Below are positions 46,207-55,291 of a stretch of 64,000 nt of DNA, in pieces (the first letter of the stretch is position 1; every line of letters begins with the position of its first letter). Source of the stretch: Ignavibacteriales bacterium. GTDB taxonomy: Bacteria > Bacteroidota > Ignavibacteria > Ignavibacteriales > Ignavibacteriaceae. A program made the translations under genes and the position numbers. Under the pieces are notes generated by a model. The model was not told the DNA's origin. It saw only the letters and a list, made by a program, of their open reading frames with translations, and did not search any database. The stretch covers positions 3,885,448-3,949,447 of the forward strand of contig CP054182.1 of assembly GCA_015709675.1 (NCBI GenBank), read 5' to 3'.

Positions 46207-47522
46207 TATTTGACAAATTTTTGCATAAATTCAGAGACTGTCTTATCGATATAATCTAACCGCTCTTCGGTATTCCCGGGGAAAGTACCTATAAAAAATG
46301 TATTATTCATAATGTAGTCAGAATTCTTCAAATGATCTGCTATCCGGTACTCCTTACCAATAAATGCAGGCTGTCTGACCATATTACCGGCAAAAAGATT
46401 TCTTGTTTCGATAAGTTTTTCATTAAGGTAGCGTGTAAACTCATCTCTGGTAAAAGGCAGATTCTCCTTTAATGACACTATGTAACTGAACCATGCAGGG
46501 TCTGATCCGGGAGTTGCCACAGGCAGAATAAAGAACTCAGGGTATTTGCCGAAGATTTTATTATACCTGCTAAAGTTTTGCTTTCTTTTTTCGCAAAACT
46601 CCGGCAGTTTGTCTACCTGTGCCGCACCTATTGCGGCCTGCATGTCGGTCATCTTTAAGTTGTAACCTATTTCCGAGTACACATATTTGTGGTCATAACC
46701 ATAAGGAAGAGTTCCAAAACTCTGAGAAAACCGTTTACCGCAGGTATTATTTTCCCCTCCAGCGCAATAACAATCCCTACCCCAATCTCTGAAAGATTTA
46801 ATTATTTTTGCCAATTGTTCATCATTTGTACAGACAGCCCCTCCCTCACCTGTTGTAATATGGTGAGCCGGATAAAATGAAATGGTTGAAATATGCCCAA
46901 ATGTACCGGTAAATTTTCCCTGATATTTGCTTCCGAATGAGTCGCAGTTATCTTCAATGACCCAGAGATCATGTTCCCGGGCTAATTTCATTACTGCATC
47001 AAGGTTAAACGGATTGCCTAATGTGTGGGCAAGAAAAATGCATCTGGCTTTCGACGAGATAGCTTTTTTCATCATTTCAACATCAATGTTGTAGGTTGGT
47101 ATATCAACATCTACAAAAACCGGTATTAAACCATACTGTATAATAGGAGTTACAGTAGCAGGAAAACCGGCCGATACTGAGATTACTTCATCTCCTGGCT
47201 TCAGTCTTTTCTCACCTAACTTCTCAGATGTAAGTGCAGAGAAAGCCAGCAAATTTGCCGAGGAACCAGAGTTGGTTAAAATTACATCCGCTACTCCGAG
47301 AAAGTCTGCTATTTTCCCTGCAAACTCTTCCGAAAACCGCCCCTCCGTCAGCCAGAAGTCCAGTGAAGAATCAACAAGATTAACTAATTCTTTCTCATCA
47401 AATACACGACCTGCATAATTAACCCTGGAGATTCCTTCAAGAAAGGGAATATCATTAAATTTTACTTCATAATATTTTTTTGTTAGTTCCAGTATTTGAT
47501 TGCGTAATTGTTTATGATCCAT
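46206..47522 (-). CDS. rfbH: CDP-4-keto-6-deoxyglucose 3-dehydrase
   Basis: A PMP-dependent, iron-sulfur enzyme removing the C3 hydroxyl of CDP-4-keto-6-deoxyglucose. The usual PLP Lys is replaced by His in SFYPAHHITTGEGGAV, the diagnostic E1 change, and the cluster cysteines are in DCYCAGGENNTCGKRF. Length 438 is standard. It lies between rfbG and the flavin reductase with short spacing, forming the central step of the CDP-dideoxyhexose set. Confidence 0.95.
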   Translation of the reverse strand: MDHKQLRNQILELTKKYYEVKFNDIPFLEGISRVNYAGRVFDEKELVNLVDSSLDFWLTEGRFSEEFAGKIADFLGVADVILTNSGSSANLLAFSALTSEKLGEKRLKPGDEVISVSAGFPATVTPIIQYGLIPVFVDVDIPTYNIDVEMMKKAISSKARCIFLAHTLGNPFNLDAVMKLAREHDLWVIEDNCDSFGSKYQGKFTGTFGHISTISFYPAHHITTGEGGAVCTNDEQLAKIIKSFRDWGRDCYCAGGENNTCGKRFSQSFGTLPYGYDHKYVYSEIGYNLKMTDMQAAIGAAQVDKLPEFCEKRKQNFSRYNKIFGKYPEFFILPVATPGSDPAWFSYIVSLKENLPFTRDEFTRYLNEKLIETRNLFAGNMVRQPAFIGKEYRIADHLKNSDYIMNNTFFIGTFPGNTEERLDYIDKTVSEFMQKFVK

Positions 47523-47539
47523 TTTACTTTCTTGTGAAA

Positions 47540-48625
47540 TTATAAATACGATATATTTTGATTTCTGCCAAGTTCACAATATCGCTGAATCTGGCTCTTC
47601 CTGCACTCATAAGAAGAACCGGTCGGAGTATATCCTTCAACTGTGAATTTTACTGTCTGAGCAAAATCAAGGACAGGGCTCCATTGTAAATATGTCCGCG
47701 CTTTGGAAATATCAAGCTGCAGCAACGAAGCTTCATGAAGTTTTTGCCCTTCTTCTGCCTGATATGTCCCTTTACCTGTCAACTCAATCATTTTTTGTAC
47801 TATATCTTCAACAGATTTGTTTGCTGCACTTACAGGCCCAAAATTCCAACCGCCTGAATATTTCTTACCTTCAACGAATAGTTTTGAGCCAAGAAGCAAA
47901 TATCCGCTTAGCGGTTCAAGTACATGCTGCCAGGGACGTGTAGCTTTTGGATAGCGGAGCAATAATTGCTGACCTGAGTTTATTGCCCTGAAAAAATCAG
48001 GAACTATTCTGTTATCAGCCCAGTCACCGCCGCCAATTACATTACCTGCACGGGCAGATGCAACATTGCAAGCTACATCCCCTGAAAAGAATGATGATAT
48101 ATATGAAGCAGTTATTAATTCTGAACATCCCTTGGATGCACTGTAAGGGTCTTTTCCGCCCATCGGGTCATTTTCCCTGTAACCCCAAATCCACTCACTA
48201 TTATGATAACATTTATCACTAGTCACATTAATTGCAGTTTTTACAGACTTTGTTGACCGAACTGCCTCCAAAAAATTGACCGTTCCCATCAGGTTGGTCT
48301 CAAAAGTATACTTTGGATCGTTATATGAATCCAAAACAAGCGGCTGAGCAGCTAAGTGAAAAGCAATATCCGGCTCAACAGCTTCAAAGCATGTGAGAAG
48401 AGATTCGAAATCCCGAACATCACCATCCTGATGACTAATATACTTTTCAAGCCCGGTTACAACAAAATTATCTTCAGGACGCTGAGGAGGCAACGCATAC
48501 CCGATTACTTCTGCACCAAGCTCTTTCAGCCATAAAGCAAGCCAGCTGCCCTTAAAGCCCGTATCTCCGGTTATAAGTACCTTTTTTCCGTTATATACAC
48601 CTGAAAAGGAATTCTTTATTTCCAA
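47540..48625 (-). CDS. rfbG: CDP-glucose 4,6-dehydratase
   Basis: Converts CDP-glucose to CDP-4-keto-6-deoxyglucose. It has VLITGDTGFKGSWLALWLKE, FHLAAQPLVLDSY, TSDKCYHNSEW and active-site DPYSASKGCSEL. No ATG precedes the Rossmann strand. I choose TTG 48625, which gives an N-terminal length like homologues; TTG codons at 48634 and 48655 are alternatives. All overlap the end of rfbF, so the two genes are translationally linked. Confidence 0.92.
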   Translation of the reverse strand: MEIKNSFSGVYNGKKVLITGDTGFKGSWLALWLKELGAEVIGYALPPQRPEDNFVVTGLEKYISHQDGDVRDFESLLTCFEAVEPDIAFHLAAQPLVLDSYNDPKYTFETNLMGTVNFLEAVRSTKSVKTAINVTSDKCYHNSEWIWGYRENDPMGGKDPYSASKGCSELITASYISSFFSGDVACNVASARAGNVIGGGDWADNRIVPDFFRAINSGQQLLLRYPKATRPWQHVLEPLSGYLLLGSKLFVEGKKYSGGWNFGPVSAANKSVEDIVQKMIELTGKGTYQAEEGQKLHEASLLQLDISKARTYLQWSPVLDFAQTVKFTVEGYTPTGSSYECRKSQIQRYCELGRNQNISYL

Positions 48626-49392
48626 AGTTTCCAAGGGGCCTTTCCGGAGTTCCAAAGTTTTTCAAGATCAATTTTGTCAGATAATTTATCCATCGGCATC
48701 CAAAATCCATTGTGGTGAAACGCCCTTAGTTCACCATTTTTTGCAAGATTTTGTAATGGCTCTTTCTCAAATACAGTGGAATCCCCCGACAAATAATCAA
48801 ACACACCTTGTCTCAAGATGAAGAACCCGGCATTTACCCAAGAACCATCCCCCGAAGGCTTTTCATGAAACGACGATACCATCTGATTATCTTCAATATG
48901 CAATGCCCCAAATCTGCCGGTGGGTTGAGCAGCCGTAACGGTGGCCAGTTGATTATGAGAACCATGGAATTTTATCAGATTAGTGATATCAATGTCAGCA
49001 AGACCATCGCCGTAAGTCAGCAAAAATTCTTCTTCATGGATATAGTCTTTTACCCGCAGCAGTCTGCCTCCGGTCATAGTTCCTTCTCCGGTATCAACAA
49101 GGGTCACTTTCCATGGCTCTGCAGAATTGTTATGGATCTCCATTGAATTATTTGAAAGATCAAAGGTCACATCTGACTGATGCAGAAAATAATTCGCAAA
49201 GTATTCTTTAATAACATAGCCCTTATAACCAAGACAGATAATAAATTCGTTAAATCCAAATGAGGAATATATCTTCATAATATGCCAAAGAATTGGCCTA
49301 CCGCCAATTTCAACCATTGGTTTGGGTTTTATAGATGTCTCTTCACTAAGGCGAGTACCGTAACCGCCTGCTAAAATCACGACTTTCTTCAT
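48616..49392 (-). CDS. rfbF: glucose-1-phosphate cytidylyltransferase
   Basis: Makes CDP-glucose from CTP and glucose 1-phosphate. The N-terminus VVILAGGYGTRLSEETSIKP, the PMVEIGGRPILWHIMKIYS segment and YGDGLADI are diagnostic. Length 258 is normal. It is the first gene of the rfbF-G-H-reductase-RfbS-RfbE-GT2 run. Confidence 0.95.
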   Translation of the reverse strand: MKKVVILAGGYGTRLSEETSIKPKPMVEIGGRPILWHIMKIYSSFGFNEFIICLGYKGYVIKEYFANYFLHQSDVTFDLSNNSMEIHNNSAEPWKVTLVDTGEGTMTGGRLLRVKDYIHEEEFLLTYGDGLADIDITNLIKFHGSHNQLATVTAAQPTGRFGALHIEDNQMVSSFHEKPSGDGSWVNAGFFILRQGVFDYLSGDSTVFEKEPLQNLAKNGELRAFHHNGFWMPMDKLSDKIDLEKLWNSGKAPWKLWK

Positions 49393-49434
49393 AAACCTAA
49401 GAATTATGGGAGATTCAAGTTATTAATAATTTTT

Positions 49435-50346
49435 TTATTTCGAATTCCGAATAACTTTTGCTACAAGTCTTGAGTAAATCTCTGCACCTCGTCTATTCAA
49501 ATGAAAAGGATCAGCAAAATATTCCGGATGGTTTAAAAACAAACTATCACTCTGAAAATCAAATACCTTGATCCCCTTTTCACGGCGCAGTTTTTCTTTT
49601 ATGCCTGAATATAAATTCTTTCCCGAATCAAGCGCATAGTGAGGGGAAATAAAAACAAAAAGCTCTATACCCGCGTTTTTGCAAATGTCAACAAATTCAT
49701 ATAGTGAACTAACTTTTTTAAAATCAAATTCCTCTTGGAATAATCCGGCAACCGACCGTTTTTTGTTCCACACGCGATCAATCGGGAGGTGTCCCTTAAT
49801 GTCATTTTCGAAGGGAAAAAAGTTGTTTCTGAGAGCAGTATATTGCAACGAATTAAAAGGATAGATCCAGGAAAGGAGTTTAATACTTTCTGAATAACCT
49901 CTTAACATCACTGTGTTTTTGGCTGATTCTGATTTATCTGCAAAAGGCAAAAGAACTCCCAATTTTTCAGTATCCCATTGAGAGGGTGTTTTCTGAAAAT
50001 CGATATACATCAGTTCAAGTATGGCTACTTTTGGGGTATATCTTTCCAAAACTGTTTGCAGAAGAGCTTTATGAAAATAAATATTTTGTCCACCCGACCC
50101 CACATTATAAGTAGTTTGGCTAAGTAAATCTTCAAATATTTTTGGGTTGTAATGGTGTAGTGCTCTTGAAGATCCAAAAATGAGGATCTCTTCATTAGTA
50201 TGCAGAACTGATTTAATTAAACGATCATTTGCCCTGCTGCTTTCAGAAAAGAATGAATATTCGTATATTTTCCCAATAGTGATGTCTAATAGTATCGTAA
50301 AGACTGCAAGATAGATGAGGTATTTTTTCGATTTATTTTCTCTCAT
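49435..50346 (-). CDS. SGNH/AlgX-J-like membrane-anchored protein
   Basis: 303 residues with one N-terminal membrane segment (YLIYLAVFTILLDITIGKI) and an extracytoplasmic domain. The possible SGNH blocks are ILIFGSSRALHHYNP (Ser nucleophile region) and ADPFHLNRRGAEIYS (Asp-His pair). It pairs with the MBOAT gene 3 bp away, as AlgJ/AlgX or DltD pair with AlgI/DltB. It probably accepts acyl groups from the MBOAT protein and places them on the glycan in the periplasm. Confidence 0.7.
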   Translation of the reverse strand: MRENKSKKYLIYLAVFTILLDITIGKIYEYSFFSESSRANDRLIKSVLHTNEEILIFGSSRALHHYNPKIFEDLLSQTTYNVGSGGQNIYFHKALLQTVLERYTPKVAILELMYIDFQKTPSQWDTEKLGVLLPFADKSESAKNTVMLRGYSESIKLLSWIYPFNSLQYTALRNNFFPFENDIKGHLPIDRVWNKKRSVAGLFQEEFDFKKVSSLYEFVDICKNAGIELFVFISPHYALDSGKNLYSGIKEKLRREKGIKVFDFQSDSLFLNHPEYFADPFHLNRRGAEIYSRLVAKVIRNSK

Positions 50347-50348
50347 GA

Positions 50349-51761
50349 TCAGAACTGGAAATAAATGAATTGACTGCCATCAAAAACTCCAAAGGACAAA
50401 ATGATCACAACCAAAACTGCTGAGAAAAAGGCTGACAATACCGGTCTTTCACTTTCAAACAACTTAATGCGATCTGCATAGTATTCTTCCCTGATTTCTT
50501 TTACGATAAGAATCACCAGTCCAAAAACACCATATAGATACGTTGTAATACTTTCCTTAAATGGCATTCCCGGCTCAGTGAATATTTTAACAATCACATT
50601 CACAGCGTCTCCCACATTATTCGCCCGAAAGAATATCCATGCCAGAAGCACCAAAAAAAAGTTCGAGATTATGAGAAAGAATGTGGTAAATTTACCCCGG
50701 TTATTTTTAGGACTGCCTATACTCAGTGCCCTCTGCAGAGCATTATAAATACCATGAAGACTACCCCAAACAACAAAAGTCCAGTTCGCACCATGCCAAA
50801 TACCGCTTACGATGAATGTTGTTAGAACATTAAAATAATTCCGTTTAACCGAAACTCTGTTCCCTCCAAGTGGGATATACAGATAATCTCTGAACCAGGT
50901 TGATAAGGAGATGTGCCACCTGTGCCAGAATTCTCCTATTGAGGTCGAAAAATATGGTCGCCTGAAGTTTGTCATCAAATCAAAGCCCATCATTCTTGCT
51001 GCACCTATTGCAATATTGGTATAGCCAGCAAAATCACAATAAATCTGAAATGCGAAGAATATGGTAGCGATCAGAAGAGAAGTTCCGTTATGGGAATCTA
51101 TGTTATTATAGGTTGCATTTACAAAAAGAGCTAGACGGTCTGCAATGACCACTTTCATGAAATAACCCCAAATCATTTGTCTAATCCCTGATGCAAACCG
51201 ATCAGCATTAGGTTTATGAACAACATAGAACTGAGAAAGAAGATTTTTTGCCCGCTCAATAGGTCCGGCAACCAGCTGTGGAAAAAAAGAAACAAATAGC
51301 GCATAAATTCCTAAATGCCGTTCGGCTTTAAGATCACCCCTGTAAACATCAATGGTATAACCAACTGCCTGGAATGTATAAAATGATATCCCCACAGGCA
51401 ACAATAAGTCCAAATTAGGTACACTCCAACGAATTCCAAAATTCTCGAGTAAACCAAAAATACTTGAGTTAATAAAGTCGAAATACTTATAGAGGAACAA
51501 TATTCCAAAGTTTATTATAAGACTTACTGTTAAAAAAATTCGTTTTTGATTCAGTGATTTGGCATTCTCTAATAAAACACCGCAACCCCAGGTAATTAAT
51601 GTTGAGAAGAAAATCAGAACCGCATAAATTGGCTGCCAGTTCATATAAAAATAGTAACTGGCAGCTAGCAGAAATATCCACCTGAATCTATGGCCTAAAA
51701 GAAAATATACCAGAACAACGAGTGGAAAAAAAACAAGAAACTCAAACGAATTAAATAGCAT
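50349..51761 (-). CDS. MBOAT-family O-acyltransferase (AlgI-like)
   Basis: 470 residues with about 10-11 membrane segments. Diagnostic blocks are FWHRWHISLSTWFRDYLYIPLGG (given here as HRWHISLSTWFRDYLYIPL) and SGIWHGANWTFVVWG with the catalytic His. AlgI-type proteins move acyl groups across the membrane for O-acetylation of exopolysaccharide. It is transcribed before its SGNH partner, so the locus adds an O-acyl modification in the periplasm. Confidence 0.92.
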   Translation of the reverse strand: MLFNSFEFLVFFPLVVLVYFLLGHRFRWIFLLAASYYFYMNWQPIYAVLIFFSTLITWGCGVLLENAKSLNQKRIFLTVSLIINFGILFLYKYFDFINSSIFGLLENFGIRWSVPNLDLLLPVGISFYTFQAVGYTIDVYRGDLKAERHLGIYALFVSFFPQLVAGPIERAKNLLSQFYVVHKPNADRFASGIRQMIWGYFMKVVIADRLALFVNATYNNIDSHNGTSLLIATIFFAFQIYCDFAGYTNIAIGAARMMGFDLMTNFRRPYFSTSIGEFWHRWHISLSTWFRDYLYIPLGGNRVSVKRNYFNVLTTFIVSGIWHGANWTFVVWGSLHGIYNALQRALSIGSPKNNRGKFTTFFLIISNFFLVLLAWIFFRANNVGDAVNVIVKIFTEPGMPFKESITTYLYGVFGLVILIVKEIREEYYADRIKLFESERPVLSAFFSAVLVVIILSFGVFDGSQFIYFQF

Positions 51762-51809
51762 ATACCGGTTGGTTACTTAGTATTAAAGCGAATAAGATAT
51801 CCGGGAAAG

Positions 51810-52949
51810 TTATTTTTCATTATGCCAAACCACTCTCTTTACATAATCAACGTACCCCACAATAATTCTCACCACCTTATCGCTAACATTCGGCATAGAA
51901 TAATCATTAACCCTTCTAAAATTACGCTGATCACCAGTCTGCTGATATTGAAGTTGCTTTAACCCTTGCATAATTCGGTCGGGATTTAAGCCAACCATCA
52001 GCACTGAAGCTTCTTCCATGGCTTCCGGGCGCTCATGTGCTTCTCTTATATTAAGAGCCCGAAAATTAAGAATAGAAGATTCCTCACTTATAGTACCACT
52101 ATCAGAAAGTACAGCAAAGGAATTTATTTGCAAAGCATTATAATCACTAAAACCCAAAGGTTTCATCCACTGAACAAGATCGTTTACCTTAGCTCCCTTC
52201 TCATCAACCATCTTTCTTGTACGGGGATGAGTACTAACTATTACCGGCATCTTATATTCTTCGGCAATCATATTTAGTGAACTGATCAGGCCATCAAAAT
52301 TTCTATGGCTGTTAATATTTTCTTCACGGTGTGCTGAAACTACAAAAAATTTCTCTTTTTCAAGATTAAGACGACTCAAAATATCTGATTTGTCAATTTT
52401 CTCTTTATAAAAATTAAGCACCTCAAACATCGGACTTCCGGTTTTTATTATTCTGTCCGGCGGCAATCCTTCTCTTAAAAGATACTCACGCGCTATTTCG
52501 CTGTAAGTCAGGTTAATGTCCGAAATGTGATCAACGATTTTTCTGTTGGTTTCCTCCGGCACCCGCTGGTCAAAACAACGGTTCCCGGCTTCCATATGAA
52601 ATATGGGGATATGCATTTTCTTTGCAGGAATGGCACATAAGCAACTGTTTGTATCTCCCAATACCAGAAATGCATCCGGCTTTGTTTCTAGGAGTATTGG
52701 TTCGATATTTATCAGAATCTGACCTATTGTTGCCGCCGGAGTCGAAGCCGCAGCATTCAGAAAATAGTCCGGCTTTCTGATACCGAGATCTTCATAAAAT
52801 ATCTGATTTAATTCATAGTCATAATTTTGACCGGTATGAACCGTCACATGTTCAATTGCTTCAGACTCATCAAGCCGTGCCATCACCCTGGAAAGACGGA
52901 TGATTTCAGGACGGGTACCAACAACGGTCATGACTTTAAGTTTTTTCAT
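51810..52949 (-). CDS. fnlC: UDP-N-acetyl-L-fucosamine synthase (WecB-like 2-epimerase)
   Basis: A non-hydrolysing UDP-HexNAc 2-epimerase of 379 residues: VVGTRPEIIRLSRVMARL, VHTGQNYDYELNQIFYEDL, GDTNSCLCAIPA, FHMEAGNRCFDQRVPEETNR and SDSGTISEESS. Alone it could be WecB, but the adjacent FnlB- and FnlA-like genes identify it as the last step to UDP-L-FucNAc (FnlC/WbjD/CapG). Confidence 0.9.
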   Translation of the reverse strand: MKKLKVMTVVGTRPEIIRLSRVMARLDESEAIEHVTVHTGQNYDYELNQIFYEDLGIRKPDYFLNAAASTPAATIGQILINIEPILLETKPDAFLVLGDTNSCLCAIPAKKMHIPIFHMEAGNRCFDQRVPEETNRKIVDHISDINLTYSEIAREYLLREGLPPDRIIKTGSPMFEVLNFYKEKIDKSDILSRLNLEKEKFFVVSAHREENINSHRNFDGLISSLNMIAEEYKMPVIVSTHPRTRKMVDEKGAKVNDLVQWMKPLGFSDYNALQINSFAVLSDSGTISEESSILNFRALNIREAHERPEAMEEASVLMVGLNPDRIMQGLKQLQYQQTGDQRNFRRVNDYSMPNVSDKVVRIIVGYVDYVKRVVWHNEK

Positions 52950-53055
52950 GTAACTGGCAACATGTTATTTGTGATGTGCATCTGATTTGTTGGAAGTGAA
53001 CTCAGTAGAAAAGTGTAAGAAAAGTAACCAGTCACTAACCACCATTTACCGGATT

Positions 53056-54186
53056 TCAAACTTCTTCCAACCAAGTATCAGGGTCAGCGGGATCATAGGG
53101 CTCGTTAATCCAGAAAAGAGTGACCAGTTCTTCATTACCTGTATTTGTGATATTGTGTGTGTGCCAGACCGGCATGTCAACGAACGACGGGTCTGAACCA
53201 TCAAGCTGATACACAATTTTATCATTTGAACCTATTCTGCGAATAGCTATTTCTGCTTTTCCTTTAATTACTGCAAAGCGTTCAATTTTCCTGGTATGAA
53301 AATGATTGCCTCTTGTAATCCCTGGTTTTGTGGTTGAGAAAGAATACTGCCCGGGCATTCCTGACCGCAATATTTCAACAAACGTTCCGCGATTGTCTGT
53401 ATACAGCTTAAAATTTACAGGATAGTGCTCAGATGGCACATAACATCTGAAAGTATTAAAAAGACTTACTTCAAAACTGTTTTGCAGCGACGGGATGATT
53501 CCATTTGACAAATACTGTTCTTGATAATTTCTGAGAAGAGCAAGAATTTCAGATACTTTTATCCTCTTAGAAAAGGGAACTTCATACATCTCAACATCCG
53601 GTACACTGTTTCCTTGCGATTTCTCTGTTATCTTCTTCCAAAATTCATAAACCAGTTCATTTATATAAATGAGTTTTAACTCCCCATCAATCTCAATTTT
53701 GGGGGATTCCCCTCTTGCAAGCTGATGGCAGAATGTTGCAATCACCGAATTATAATGGGGATTTCCAAAAGGACCAAATACATTGGGAATAATCATCCCT
53801 GTAAAATTCGAACTGTTTTTCTCAGACCATTTTTCCAGCAACCTTCTTCCATCACGCTTTGACTTTCCATAAAGATTATCGCGCTCCTCCTGTGTAGAGG
53901 AAGAGAATACTATATGAGCCTTGGATGATGTCCGCTCACAAGCTGTTATAAGTGAATTTACCAGTCTGATATTCGTATCATATATCACCTTAGGGTCACC
54001 ATGTCTGTTCATCGCAGCTAAGTGCACAATTACATCACACTGAGCCACAAAGCTTTCAAGATCATTCTGATGGTTAAAGTATTCATCCGAGAAGGGGATA
54101 CGCTCAACACCATTTTGCAACCCCAAAAAGTTATAAAGGTGAGTCCCCATAAACCCCGCCTGACCAGTAATTCCTATTCTTATCAT
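53056..54186 (-). CDS. fnlB: UDP-2-acetamido-2,6-dideoxy-hexulose reductase with C-terminal cupin
   Basis: The N-terminal SDR (IGITGQAGFMGTHLYNFL, SSSTQEERDNLYGKSK) is followed by a cupin (RGNHFHTRKIERFAVI, MPVWHTHNITNTG), the CapF/WbjC/FnlB build. It reduces the 4-keto intermediate after C3 epimerisation. ATG 54186 gives the standard N-terminus; the TTG at 54201 is less likely. A 106-bp spacer separates it from fnlC and contains a few GTGACTG-type heptamers. Confidence 0.92.
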   Translation of the reverse strand: MIRIGITGQAGFMGTHLYNFLGLQNGVERIPFSDEYFNHQNDLESFVAQCDVIVHLAAMNRHGDPKVIYDTNIRLVNSLITACERTSSKAHIVFSSSTQEERDNLYGKSKRDGRRLLEKWSEKNSSNFTGMIIPNVFGPFGNPHYNSVIATFCHQLARGESPKIEIDGELKLIYINELVYEFWKKITEKSQGNSVPDVEMYEVPFSKRIKVSEILALLRNYQEQYLSNGIIPSLQNSFEVSLFNTFRCYVPSEHYPVNFKLYTDNRGTFVEILRSGMPGQYSFSTTKPGITRGNHFHTRKIERFAVIKGKAEIAIRRIGSNDKIVYQLDGSDPSFVDMPVWHTHNITNTGNEELVTLFWINEPYDPADPDTWLEEV

Positions 54187-54212
54187 TTCAGAATTTTTCA
54201 AATCTTAGAATT

Positions 54213-55256
54213 TTAGGGGGCGTAGATTTCTGATAGTTTCTCGCTAAGCACATCCTGACGAATAAACCGAAGTTTTAACAACAGTTCTTTCGTTTCATCA
54301 AGGGTAAGTAATTTTGTATTGTGGGAAGTGTAATCTTCGGTAGTGAAAATTTTTGATTCGCCTTCCGAGAAAAACTTATTATAGTTAAGATCCCTTGTAT
54401 CAGCAGGAATCCGATAATAATTGCCATAATCTTCAGCTTTCACCATTTCTTCCCTGCTAACCAATGTTTCAAAAATTTTTTCACCATGGCGAATGCCAAT
54501 AATTTGTATAGGGTTCTTTGCGTTATACATTTCGAGCAATGCATCAGCAACTATTTTTACAGTAGCTGCCGGAGATTTTTGTACAAAAAGATCCCCTGAA
54601 TTTCCATGTTCAAAAGCAAAAAGAACCAGATCAACCGCATCCTCCAGAGTCATCATGTAGCGGGTCATTTGCGGTTCGGTGATTGTAAGCGGTTGTCCGG
54701 TTTTAATCTGATTTACAAATAAAGGTATAACTGATCCACGGGAAGCCATAACATTACCATACCGAGTGCCGCATAGTATTGTCTTATGGCTATTTTCTCT
54801 GGAACGGGCAACCATTACTTTTTCCGCCAATGCTTTTGATATTCCCATTGCATTAACCGGATAAACTGCTTTATCTGTGCTAAGAACTATTATCTTTTCT
54901 ACATTACAATCAATCGCAGAATCGATAACATTTTGTGTACCAATGATATTTGTATTTACTGCTTCTATTGGAAAAAATTCACACGATGGCACCTGTTTGA
55001 GAGCTGCTGCATGAAACACAAAATCCACCCCTCTCATTGCGTAATCAACAGACTGTTTGTTTCTTACATCTCCAATAAAATACTTAATTTTATCATTCTG
55101 ATAAAACAGGCGCATATCGTCCTGCTTTTTTTCATCACGGCTGAATATCCGGATTTCTTTTATATCTGTCGCTAGAAATTTTCTCAGTACCGCATTGCCA
55201 AAGGAGCCTGTTCCCCCTGTAATTAATAAAATCTTATTCTTAAATAATTCAGTCAT
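54213..55256 (-). CDS. fnlA: UDP-GlcNAc 4,6-dehydratase/5-epimerase
   Basis: Soluble SDR of 347 residues with ITGGTGSFGNAVLRKFL, FHAAALKQVPSCEFFPIEAV and LSTDKAVYPVNAMGISKALAE (Asp-Lys replacing the usual Tyr, typical of this group). It starts the UDP-L-FucNAc pathway (FnlA/WbjB/CapE) from UDP-GlcNAc. It lies 26 bp from fnlB. Confidence 0.93.
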   Translation of the reverse strand: MTELFKNKILLITGGTGSFGNAVLRKFLATDIKEIRIFSRDEKKQDDMRLFYQNDKIKYFIGDVRNKQSVDYAMRGVDFVFHAAALKQVPSCEFFPIEAVNTNIIGTQNVIDSAIDCNVEKIIVLSTDKAVYPVNAMGISKALAEKVMVARSRENSHKTILCGTRYGNVMASRGSVIPLFVNQIKTGQPLTITEPQMTRYMMTLEDAVDLVLFAFEHGNSGDLFVQKSPAATVKIVADALLEMYNAKNPIQIIGIRHGEKIFETLVSREEMVKAEDYGNYYRIPADTRDLNYNKFFSEGESKIFTTEDYTSHNTKLLTLDETKELLLKLRFIRQDVLSEKLSEIYAP

Positions 55257-55291
55257 TTTATATTCAAAGTTTTGGTAATTGATATATGCAT

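Noticed and set aside
43620-49392. CDP-ascarylose pathway
   Set aside because: No AscE-type cupin 3,5-epimerase gene is present, while a tyvelose-type 2-epimerase is.
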